A stretch of DNA of 62,946 nucleotides, from contig PDTV01000008.1 in NCBI GenBank assembly GCA_002747185.1, positions 1 to 62,946 on the forward strand, written 5' to 3'. Below the pieces are notes generated by a model, which searched no databases, was not told where the DNA came from, and saw only the letters and a program-made list of their open reading frames with translations. Shown one piece after another: positions 34,837 to 43,700 of the stretch (position 1 is the stretch's first letter; each line of letters opens with the position of its first letter). The translations under genes were made by a program, and so were the position numbers. Origin of the DNA: Candidatus Contendibacter odensensis (GTDB lineage: Bacteria > Pseudomonadota > Gammaproteobacteria > Competibacterales > Competibacteraceae).

Positions 34837-35520
34837 ATGCGTATTCTTATTATTGAAGACGAAAAGCCCCTGCTTGAAAGTGTTGCTGCACAACTACGCG
34901 AACAAGGTTATGCAGTCGATACTGCAATGGATGGTCGTACCGGCCTTTATATGGGGCAAGAATACCCACTGGATGCGGCGATTGTCGATCTCGGCCTACC
35001 CGATCTAAGCGGCATCGACGTGATTCGCAGCTGGCGTGCAAAAGGGCAAAACCTCCCTGTTTTGATTCTCACCGCTCGTGGGCGCTGGCAAGAGAAGGTC
35101 GAAGGGCTAGAGGCGGGCGCTGATGATTACCTCGTTAAGCCGTTTCATGGTGAAGAATTGCTGGCACGGTTACGGGCGCTGATCCGTCGAACGGGTGGCT
35201 GGACACAATCGGTATTGCGTTGTGGTCCAGTTGCACTCGACACCCATGCACAGCAGGTCACTTTAAATGAGCAGGCTGTCGATCTAACAGCATACGAATA
35301 TAAATTACTGGAATATCTAATGCTACGTGCCGGTACAGTCGTCTCAAAAACCGAATTGACCGAGCATCTCTACGAAGAGGATACCGACCGCGACAGCAAT
35401 GTGCTGGAAGTATTGGTCGGTCGCCTGCGCCGCAAACTCGATCCTGAGCGTCATTTGAACCCGATTGAAACGTTAAGAGGACGCGGTTACCGGTTCTGTC
35501 TGGAACGGTCGGCAGCCTGA
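34837..35520 (+). CDS. OmpR-family response regulator (PhoP-like)
   Basis: A 227-residue regulator: receiver domain with the phospho-acceptor Asp51 (IVDLGLPDLSG), acidic pocket IIEDE, Lys in YLVKPFHGEEL, then an OmpR winged helix (LTAYEYKLLEYLMLRAGTVV, NVLEVLVGRLRRKL, ETLRGRGYRF). The start MRILIIEDEK fits the family; the frame extends upstream to 34798. It is followed eight bases later by its kinase. PhoP-like by sequence and by the PepSY gene upstream, but the signal is unknown. Confidence 0.88.
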   Translation: MRILIIEDEKPLLESVAAQLREQGYAVDTAMDGRTGLYMGQEYPLDAAIVDLGLPDLSGIDVIRSWRAKGQNLPVLILTARGRWQEKVEGLEAGADDYLVKPFHGEELLARLRALIRRTGGWTQSVLRCGPVALDTHAQQVTLNEQAVDLTAYEYKLLEYLMLRAGTVVSKTELTEHLYEEDTDRDSNVLEVLVGRLRRKLDPERHLNPIETLRGRGYRFCLERSAA

Positions 35521-35527
35521 TTGATTG

Positions 35528-36931
35528 ATGCGCTCACTTAGCAGCCGTCTGCGTCTTGCCGCTAGTGCGGTGCTTGCCACTTTTCTCATCCTGACCGGGC
35601 TGACACTGGATCAAGCCTTTCGTGACAGTACCTTGGCTGCGGTCAAGGAACGACTGAAAATCCAGGTGTTCATGCTTATCGGTGCGGCTGATGTCGATAC
35701 CTCCGAACACCTGACTTTGCCACAAACCCTGCCTGAGGCGCGATTTTCAACCCCCAATTCCGGTTTATATGCTGATCTTGTCGATGGAAAAGGCATACAG
35801 ATCTGGCGCTCACCTTCACTACTCGGCCTGGAGCTACCCTCCTTTCCAAATATTCGTAACCCTGGCGAAACCCGATTTGCTTCACTCACAGCCTCTGATG
35901 GCACACCACTATTCGTATTTGCCTTTACCGTCAGTTGGGAAACCGAGGAAAACCACGACCGGCTCTACACATTTCGGGTTGCTGAATCCCACGATAACTA
36001 CCGCGAACAACTGTGGAGCTTTAGAAGTAGTCTATGGGGTTGGCTGCTGGCAGCGACCGGCGTACTACTGGCTGTGCAGGGACTGATCCTGCGTTGGGGA
36101 CTAAAGCCGCTACGACGGGTTGCCGCCGAAGTTGCTGAAATTGAAACCGGCCAGCGCAATGAGCTAAGCAGTGACTACCCACTTGAATTACAACCGCTAA
36201 CCACAAACCTGAATACCCTGATCTGTCAAAGTCAAATGCACCTGGAACGCTATCGCAACGCGCTAGGTGACCTGGCACACAGTCTAAAAACACCATTAGC
36301 CGTACTACGCAGAGCACTGGAGCAACCGCAATCAGCGCTTCTTGATTCACTACACCATACGCTGAGTGAACAACTGGATCGCATGAATCGCACTGTCGAT
36401 TATCAATTACAACGCGCTGCCGCTGCCGGTCAAACCGCTTTAAGCGCACCACAGGCCGTTGCGCCGACGGCTCGTAAAATTATTGATTCACTTGAAAAGG
36501 TTTATGCTGATCGTGCATTACAGCTACGTGATGAAATCAAATCAACTGCAATTTTCCATGGTGATGAGGGTGATCTTCTGGAAATACTTGGTAATCTGGC
36601 AGACAACGCCTGCAAATGGTGTCAACGGCAGGTCGTAGTGCGTGCTTACCCCGATAAGAATAAATCAATGGGACTGGTGATCGAAGTTGAGGATGACGGC
36701 GCAGGTATCCCACCTGACCGGGCACCATTATTACTTAACCGCGGCCAGCGTGATGACCCTACAGTGGCCGGTCATGGGATTGGACTCGCTGTCGTTCGTG
36801 ACCTGGTAGAAGATATCTACCATGGAAAACTGGATATCACCCGTGGAGCACTCGGCGGGGCGCTGATACGGGCATGGCTACAATTTCAGCCAAAAACCAT
36901 AGCCCCGGAAAAGGAGAAAAATGTAGACTGA
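35528..36931 (+). CDS. Sensor histidine kinase (PhoQ-like)
   Basis: A 467-residue membrane kinase with helices near 6-24 and 165-187, a periplasmic sensor between them, HAMP-like and dimerisation regions (phospho-acceptor His251 in LAHSLKTPLAVLRR) and the ATPase domain (EILGNLADNACKWC, EDDGAGIPPDRAP, GHGIGLAVVRDLVE). The N box and G boxes look intact. It forms a three-gene operon with the PepSY protein and the response regulator. A TTG one codon upstream is an alternative start. Confidence 0.88.
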   Translation: MRSLSSRLRLAASAVLATFLILTGLTLDQAFRDSTLAAVKERLKIQVFMLIGAADVDTSEHLTLPQTLPEARFSTPNSGLYADLVDGKGIQIWRSPSLLGLELPSFPNIRNPGETRFASLTASDGTPLFVFAFTVSWETEENHDRLYTFRVAESHDNYREQLWSFRSSLWGWLLAATGVLLAVQGLILRWGLKPLRRVAAEVAEIETGQRNELSSDYPLELQPLTTNLNTLICQSQMHLERYRNALGDLAHSLKTPLAVLRRALEQPQSALLDSLHHTLSEQLDRMNRTVDYQLQRAAAAGQTALSAPQAVAPTARKIIDSLEKVYADRALQLRDEIKSTAIFHGDEGDLLEILGNLADNACKWCQRQVVVRAYPDKNKSMGLVIEVEDDGAGIPPDRAPLLLNRGQRDDPTVAGHGIGLAVVRDLVEDIYHGKLDITRGALGGALIRAWLQFQPKTIAPEKEKNVD

Positions 36932-36973
36932 ATCGCTAGCCGGTGGAAAAGAGATTTATTAAGGAGATCGATT

Positions 36974-37924
36974 ATGCTGACCATTGCCACTTTCAACCTT
37001 TGCAATTTAGGCGTGGACGCATCACCCGCCCGGTTAGCGCGATTGGCCCGGATTATTGTACATGAAATGGCATTACCCGAAATTCTAGCTGTACAGGAAA
37101 TCACGGCAGAAGCACCGATTCTGCACAATGGACAAGTGCCTGCCACCGCCACCTACCAGGCATTAATCGCTGCGATCATGGATGCCGGCGGTGCACAATA
37201 CACATTTCGGGAAATCCCGCCACTCGTCAATCAGGATGGCGGTATGGCCGGTGCAAATATTCGTGTCGGTTTACTCTTCAATCCGGCACACGTGAAATTT
37301 CCTGATCGAGGCAACGCCGGCTCACAAGATAATATCGATATCGCTGTGAATAACGGCCGCATAAATCTGACACTGAATCCAGGTCGCATCTATCCGATAC
37401 ATCCAGCTTTTGCTGGTGACCCTTGCCATCACTGGACACCCTGTCGAAAAATGCTGGCAGCAGAATTTGAAGTAGGCACGCAACAGTTATTTGTAATCAA
37501 CTGTCACTTTAAATCCATGCGATCAATGGCTCGCCGCGAAGAAGACTACACAAAAAAACAACGTCATGCCCAAGCTGAGCTAGTACACCACTTTGCCTCC
37601 ATGTTATTACGTCACAATCCGGAAACAGCCATCGTATTATTGGGCGACATCAATGATGTGGCAAGCTCCAAAACGCTTAAACTCCTCAAGGGTGAACTGT
37701 TTCATAACCTGCTAGATGACCTGCCACGCAGTCAAAGCTATACCCGCCGACATAGCGGTCAACCACAAGCGCTAGACCATATTTTGGTAAGTCCGGTACT
37801 GCGGCGTGGAGCAACCGTTCGCATTCCACATGTCAACAGCGATATCACACCTGGCAATCCTGCACCGGTCAGCGACCATGATCCGGTTGTCGCCACCTTA
37901 CCTGCACTTGCAGTATGTCAATGA
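36974..37924 (+). CDS. Endonuclease/exonuclease/phosphatase (EEP) family protein
   Basis: A 316-residue cytoplasmic protein with EEP-fold motifs: TIATFNLCNLG at the start, EILAVQEIT (metal-binding Glu), FVINCHFKS, VLLGDINDVASS and the C-terminal VSDHDPVVATL. These residues coordinate Mg2+ and the catalytic His. The substrate could be DNA, RNA or a phosphodiester metabolite; nothing in the sequence decides. AAGGAGAT lies seven bases upstream of the ATG. No signal peptide is seen. Confidence 0.8.
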   Translation: MLTIATFNLCNLGVDASPARLARLARIIVHEMALPEILAVQEITAEAPILHNGQVPATATYQALIAAIMDAGGAQYTFREIPPLVNQDGGMAGANIRVGLLFNPAHVKFPDRGNAGSQDNIDIAVNNGRINLTLNPGRIYPIHPAFAGDPCHHWTPCRKMLAAEFEVGTQQLFVINCHFKSMRSMARREEDYTKKQRHAQAELVHHFASMLLRHNPETAIVLLGDINDVASSKTLKLLKGELFHNLLDDLPRSQSYTRRHSGQPQALDHILVSPVLRRGATVRIPHVNSDITPGNPAPVSDHDPVVATLPALAVCQ

Positions 37925-38030
37925 TATAGCGCAAACACTATGAACCGGAACAATTTATTAGTGATAATCTGCATGTTAAAACAGATGGATATAGCGAAAT
38001 CCATTAATCAAATTTAATGGGTTCCGCTAT
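37925..38030. repeat. Composite repeat copy 5 (B then A, reversed)
   Basis: B part 37925-37990, A palindrome 37991-38030. The left arm of A has drifted (ATAGCGAAATCCATTAA against TTAATGGGTTCCGCTAT). It fills almost the whole gap between the convergent EEP and YkgJ genes, starting right after the EEP stop codon. Confidence 0.9.
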
Positions 38031-38032
38031 AT

Positions 38033-38827
38033 CTAAAACCTGTGAATCCAGCCTTCAGAATGGCCTTCCAATTCTCGTCCTGTGATATGGGCCAATGCCT
38101 CTTGCACCCACGTTGTTCCCGGGCGTCGCGGCGAATTATCGGGATGTGATGATGCCCACTCCAGCGCCAAAACCAGCGAAATCCAGCGGTTTCCATACTC
38201 ACTTAAACTGGTATTTAATCCTCTAACGGCTTTGGCCGTGTGTACGGCTAGTTTGACAGGATGTACCGTTTCCTGTGCTGGACTCGTGCAATGTTCAGGC
38301 GGTGAAACCACCAGATATTCACGGCAAATTAATGGCCGCTTTTCATAGATTGAACAGGATTCATCCTCCAAAAACGGGCATGCGATCCCCTGCAAGAAAT
38401 AATCGAGTCCAACAGTATTTACATCGTTATCGTCAACCTGGTTGGGCTTGCGCAGCCGATCCAGCAAGCCTGCAGCTTGCAATTGCTGTTTAGCCGCTTC
38501 AAAACGAGCCAAAATGGTTGACTTACGCGGCTCTGGCATATCCTCTACGACTTGCCGGAGTTGACGGGCTTCAATTTCGGCGATGGGAACCAGTTGCCGA
38601 CAACACGCACCACACCCCTTGCAACAGGACACTGTTGATCCTTGACCTTGGGCATTTTCCACCGACAAATCGACAAAAGAATCTGTGAGGTACTGAAAAA
38701 AAGGCAGCAATGCGCCTAACTGCACCTGCCCAGCCGGAACGGGCATCCTTAACTTCAATTTTTTGCCAGTAATAGTAAACTCGATGTTAGCTAATACATA
38801 ATCATCGGTTGCTTTAGGGGTATTCAT
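38033..38827 (-). CDS. YkgJ family cysteine-cluster protein
   Basis: The 264-residue product has the cysteine pattern of YkgJ/UPF0153 proteins: CCKGCGACCRQLVPI (about 68-82) and later GIACPFLEDESCSIYEKRPLI followed by CREY. These cysteines probably bind zinc or an Fe-S cluster. The N-terminal stretch (FTITGKKLKLRMPVPAGQVQ) is also seen in related proteins. Function is unknown in the family. The stop lies two bases outside composite repeat copy 5. Confidence 0.8.
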   Translation of the reverse strand: MNTPKATDDYVLANIEFTITGKKLKLRMPVPAGQVQLGALLPFFQYLTDSFVDLSVENAQGQGSTVSCCKGCGACCRQLVPIAEIEARQLRQVVEDMPEPRKSTILARFEAAKQQLQAAGLLDRLRKPNQVDDNDVNTVGLDYFLQGIACPFLEDESCSIYEKRPLICREYLVVSPPEHCTSPAQETVHPVKLAVHTAKAVRGLNTSLSEYGNRWISLVLALEWASSHPDNSPRRPGTTWVQEALAHITGRELEGHSEGWIHRF

Positions 38828-39012
38828 AATCTTCTGGTCTTGTATTCAAGCTGCTGTGGTAGCAAGACCAATAATAGCTAAATTTCAAAATTTTATGCGC
38901 TTATTTCACAGTATCACTTTTCTACGACAAGATGCGATATACCGTTGCCCACGCCGCATCCATCCGCTATAACCTGGCAACATTCATCGCAGCAAACCAA
39001 AGGTATTCAAAC

Positions 39013-39849
39013 ATGAAGATTCGTTTCTTAACTGCACTGACATTTTTTGTATTAATCATGGTATTTATGCTGCCACCACTGGCCCAAGCGCAGAATTTCA
39101 ATCGTGACTTGGCCGCTACCAGCGTGCTGGAAACCATCAAGAAACGAGGCTCAATCAAGGTCGGCATGTCCACCTTTATCCCTTGGGCCATGCGAAACAA
39201 AAAAGGCGAGTTGATTGGCTATGAAATCGATGTGGCAAAGCAGCTTGCCAAGGATATGGGTGTAAACGTCCAATTTATACCTACAGCCTGGGATGGCATT
39301 ATCCCCGCACTGCTGGCAGGAAAATTCGACATTATTATTGGTGGCATGTCAATTACTCCGGAACGCAATTTGACGGTTAATTTCACCACACCCTACGCCC
39401 GATCGGGTACACAGATGGTTGCTCACAAAAAATTAGCAGCCGGTTTTAGTTCGCTTGATGATTTCAACAAGCCTGACGTAGTACTCTCGGTGCGACGAGG
39501 TACAACACCTGCGATCAGTGCACGAAAGTTAATGCCCAAAGCGACACTACGGCAATTCGATGAAGATGCACTGGCACTTCAAGAAGTTTTGAATGGCAAG
39601 GCACATGCCTTTGTAACCAGCATCCCAACCCCTGCATTCGAGGCATTGAGGCATCCTGATACACTCTTTCTGCCCATCGCCGAGCCTTTCGTGCAAAATG
39701 CGGAAGGCTTTGCTGTACGTAAAGGTGATCCTGATGCACTGAATTTCTTCAATAACTGGATCTTGTTACGACAACAGGACGGCTGGCTAAAAGCACGCCA
39801 CAATTACTGGTTCAAAACCCGTGACTGGGCTGATCAGGTGCGATCGTAA
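39013..39849 (+). CDS. Periplasmic amino-acid-type ABC substrate-binding protein
   Basis: A 278-residue exported protein of solute-binding family 3: signal peptide (LTFFVLIMVFMLPPLAQAQ), then SIKVGMSTFIPWAMRNKKGE, LIGYEIDVAKQLAKDMGV, DGIIPALLAGKFDIIIGGMS and TPERNLTVNFTTPY. No permease or ATPase gene is nearby, so it is an orphan that may pair with a distant transporter or act as a sensor. The internal ATG (MKIRFLTAL) gives a normal signal peptide; the longer frame to 38932 is rejected. Confidence 0.85.
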   Translation: MKIRFLTALTFFVLIMVFMLPPLAQAQNFNRDLAATSVLETIKKRGSIKVGMSTFIPWAMRNKKGELIGYEIDVAKQLAKDMGVNVQFIPTAWDGIIPALLAGKFDIIIGGMSITPERNLTVNFTTPYARSGTQMVAHKKLAAGFSSLDDFNKPDVVLSVRRGTTPAISARKLMPKATLRQFDEDALALQEVLNGKAHAFVTSIPTPAFEALRHPDTLFLPIAEPFVQNAEGFAVRKGDPDALNFFNNWILLRQQDGWLKARHNYWFKTRDWADQVRS

Positions 39850-39983
39850 AATTTTGGTGAATTCCCCACAGAAGACCGGTTAACATCATTGGGCTTGTTC
39901 CAGGACCTCACTACCAAGGACGGCGTTTGCACGGCATTCAAAATAACCTGTCCAATGGAACAATTGAGTTTGAGGATACCATT

Positions 39984-40580
39984 ATGAATGCACTCACCTT
40001 TGACACACTGGCGTATACCAAAACACTACGCGAGGCAGGTATTGACGAAAAACAGGCCGAAGCCCAGGCTGTGGCATTGGTCAACATACTGAAGAACAGC
40101 ACAGATGAACTGGCAACCCGCGCCGATATCGACCGCCTCAGTACCGCAACGAAAACCGATATCGACCGCCTCAGTACCGCAACGAAAACCGATATCGACC
40201 GCCTCAGTACCGATATCACCCAACTGGCTACAACAACGAAAACCGATATCGACCGCCTCAGTGCCGATATCGACCGCCTCGGTACCGCAACGAAAACCGA
40301 TATCGACCGCCTCAGTGCCGATATCACCCAACTGGCTACAACAACGAAAACCGATATCGACCGCCTCAGTGCCGATATCACCCAACTGGCTACAACAACG
40401 AAAACCGATATTGCTGAACTGGCAACCGCAACCAAAGCAGAGATAGTTACTGTAAAAACAGATGTTGCGCGACTAGAAGAGCGCACTACCGGACAATTTA
40501 CCCTTTTACGCTGGATGGCAAGCTTCAACCTGGCACTCAGCGTAGCATTGCTTTGGCTCCTGATCCGCAACACAATCTAG
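39984..40580 (+). CDS. DUF1640 (CCDC90-like) coiled-coil membrane protein
   Basis: A 198-residue protein in three parts: a head (LTFDTLAYTKTLREAGIDEK, QAEAQAVALVNIL) as in DUF1640/CCDC90 proteins, a long coiled-coil stalk built from TKTDIDRLS and TQLATTTKTD repeats, and a C-terminal membrane helix (FNLALSVALLWLLIRN). Relatives include the mitochondrial MCUR1/CCDC90B group, known as head-stalk-membrane proteins; the bacterial role is unknown. The chosen start (MNALTFDTLAY) fits the head; an upstream ATG 19 codons earlier is possible. Confidence 0.75.
   Translation: MNALTFDTLAYTKTLREAGIDEKQAEAQAVALVNILKNSTDELATRADIDRLSTATKTDIDRLSTATKTDIDRLSTDITQLATTTKTDIDRLSADIDRLGTATKTDIDRLSADITQLATTTKTDIDRLSADITQLATTTKTDIAELATATKAEIVTVKTDVARLEERTTGQFTLLRWMASFNLALSVALLWLLIRNTI
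40124..40420 (+). repeat. In-frame repeat array coding the DUF1640 stalk
   Basis: About 300 bp built from units of GATATCGACCGCCTCAGT with either ACCGCAACGAAAACC or ATCACCCAACTGGCTACAAC spacers. Units recur at multiples of three (33 bp and longer), so copy number can vary without frameshift. Each unit contains the palindrome GATATC. It is coding DNA, not a CRISPR array. Confidence 0.9.
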
Positions 40581-40759
40581 AAATTACAGTGCGACGCTCA
40601 TATCCTTCCTGCTAGCCACCAGTCGATGGCTCCACCGAACCTGCCGGTCTTTCGGTATTAACGGCTGCACCCGCCCAGCGCTAGCCATCCACTATTAACC
40701 AAGCTATTTAATGCGTTCTTTATACTGACTTCTTGCCCCATCGCCAGGATGCACAATAC

Positions 40760-43700
40760 ATGAAACCTGAACCATCTGCCCTCAGGCAACTTTGCAAGCT
40801 GCACGGCATCATCCTTGAACATACGGGCCGTGATGGCAGCCTGCACTCCGTCCAACCGACAACCCAACGTGCTCTATTGGCGGCAATGGGACTGCCCATC
40901 GACGAGGGCACCGACGTTGAGCAACTTTTACACCAGGTACAAACCTGCTTATGGCAACGTCCACTTGCACCCACTCAGGTCGTGCAAAAAACCGATGCAG
41001 CGCCATCAATTACGCTGAACCTTCCGGTCGATGATGACAACAAAACTTGCGAGTGGATTTTACACCTGGAAAACGGCTCCCGCCAACATGGACGCTTTCA
41101 GGTCAACGAACTTGAGCTGCTGGAAACCTTCAGCGATGGCGAAAAAAAAATCATTCGCTATGCCTTTACACTGCCAGCACAACTCCCTTCCGGCTACCAC
41201 CGTTTTGAACTGCGAACGGCAACATTAGCCAGGGCCTCTACGCAGCTGATCGTGGCCCCCAAACAAGCGTATCGACCTTCTGTGCTCACAGGCGAACATC
41301 GTGTATGGGGGCCAGAATTATCTTTACATGCTATACGCTCTCACCATAACTGGGGTATCGGCGACCTGAGTAATCTTAAAGCCCTGATTGAAGGATGCGC
41401 CCAGCATGGTGCTGCTGTATTAAGCATTGCACCCTTACATGCACAGTTCCCGCGCCACCCCGCTCATATCAACCCCGCTGCGCCATCCAGTCGATTGTTT
41501 TTAAATATTCTGTACCTTGATATAGAAGCAATATCAGAATTTGCTGAATGCCCGGAGGCACAGGAAACAGTTAATGACCCTCAGTTTCAGGCACGCTTGC
41601 GCGCCTTACGAGCCAGTGAAGCTGTCGATTACGCCGCTATTGCCGAACTCAAGTTATCGATCCTTGACCATTTGTATCGCTACTTTCGCAAGCGTCATTC
41701 CCACGCTACCAGTGTCCGCCGCCGAGCATTCCAAAGCTTTCTTGCCGAAGGTGGCGAACCGCTAAGACAGCAGGCGCTATTTGATACTCTGCACGAGCAT
41801 TTCCAGGCCCAGGACCCCCAACACTGGGCATGGTCTCATTGGCCAGCAGTTTACCGCGACCCACACTCCCCCGAAGTCGCTGAATTCACCCATGCTCACA
41901 CTGAGCAGATTGAATTTTATAGCTATTTGTACTGGCAGCTGGCATTACAAGCATCTGCGCTTGGCCGTCACTCGCTAGAGCAGGCTTCGGGTATCGGGCT
42001 CTGCCATGATCTCAGTGCTGCACCCCATTCATACGGTGCAGAAACATGGGCGCAACCACAAGCTTACGCTCACAGTATTCGCTTGGGCATACCACCGGGT
42101 TCAACCCGTTTACAGCACGACACAGACACGATCGCGCCCTTTAACCCGATAGCTTTGCAGGAAACTGGCTATCAGCCGTTTATTCAATTAATTCGCCATA
42201 ATATGCGGCATTTTGGAGCATTACGCCTGTATCCAGAACCCGGCTTTTTCCGCCAATTCTGGGTACCCGAGGGCGCTGATCCCGATGATGGTGCATTTGT
42301 CGAACAACCGGCCGCTGCACTGCTGGGTATTCTGGCGCTGGAAAGCCAACGGAACCAATGTCTGGTCATCGCCGATGACACAGCAGAAACACCCGCATTT
42401 CAAGACTTGCTGGTTGATTATGGCATCTTCTGTCAGCGGCAGCTCTATACCGAGAAAACTCCCGAAGGCAGCTTTATTCCGCCAACGGATTTTCCACGCG
42501 AAGCGCTGGTTACAGTGACAACACCCAATGCACCCACCATAACGGATTACTGGCATGGTCATGATCTGGATTTGCATCATTCACCGGATACCTGGGAACG
42601 TCAAATTGTCAATCGTGCCGAAGAACGTGCACGATTGCTGGTCGCACTTGACCGCGAGCGACTATTGCCTGAGGACCATAATGTCCAGTCCGCACTCAGC
42701 TTGCCAATGACAACGGATTTGCTGCGTGCCATCTACACCTACCTGGCACGTACCCCATCCCGACTGCTAACGCTTTCATTGAGTGATGTATTCGTACAAG
42801 CAGCATCCGATCAATCATCAAATCTACCATCAAACGCCGACCACTACTGGCGGTGCAAATTGCCGCCCAGCATTGAAGACTGGCCAACAGACCCGCGTGT
42901 GCTGGCATTAATCACCGAGCTGCACCGTGAACGCGAAAAACCTTCACAGGCCAGTGAGCAAACAGAAACCACACCGCATGCCGCACGGCAGTGGCCTATA
43001 CCTGATGCAACCTACCGTTTCCAGTTTCACAGTGGCTTCACCTTTGGTAACGCTACCGCACTGATACCCTACCTCAGTGCACTGGGTATCAGTCATTGCT
43101 ACGCTTCACCCTATCTACGCGCCCGACCTGGCAGCACCCATGGCTATGACATCATTGACCATTGCGCATTGAATCCGGAAATTGGCGGCAACAAGGAATT
43201 TGAACAGTTCACCAAAGCACTGCATCGCCACCAATTGGGACAAATTCTGGATATCGTTCCCAACCATATGGGCGTGATGGGCAGTGATAATACGTGGTGG
43301 CTGGATGTACTGGAAAACGGTCAGGCTGCTGCTCATGCCGATTTTTTTGATATCGATTGGCAATCTGCGCAACCTGCGCTACGCTACAAAGTGCTCGTTC
43401 CGGTATTGGGCAATCATTATGGTTTGGTGCTGGAAAATGGCGAGTTGCGACTGGTCTTCAATGCTGAAGCGGGATCATTTCACATCCAATACTATGAGCA
43501 TAGCTTCCCGATTGATCCCCATAAATATCCGCAGATACTGGGACACCGTATCCATCAACTGGAAACCCGCCTCGGATCAGATAACCCGCTCTTTCTTGAG
43601 TATCAAAGCTTGCTAACGGCGCTGGGTCACTTACCAGCGTGTACGGAAACCGAGGAGGCCAAGCGCGCCGAACGGCAGCGCGACAAGGAAATCCACAAGC

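Noticed and set aside
40124..40420. Regular short repeats that could be taken for a CRISPR array
   Set aside because: Units are in-frame coding repeats of variable spacing, without unique spacers; no cas genes occur in the window.
39938..40573. A 211-codon open frame on the minus strand over the DUF1640 gene
   Set aside because: It is a mirror of the repetitive coding sequence; the protein is low-complexity (SVFVVVASWVISALRRS repeats), and the plus frame matches a known family.
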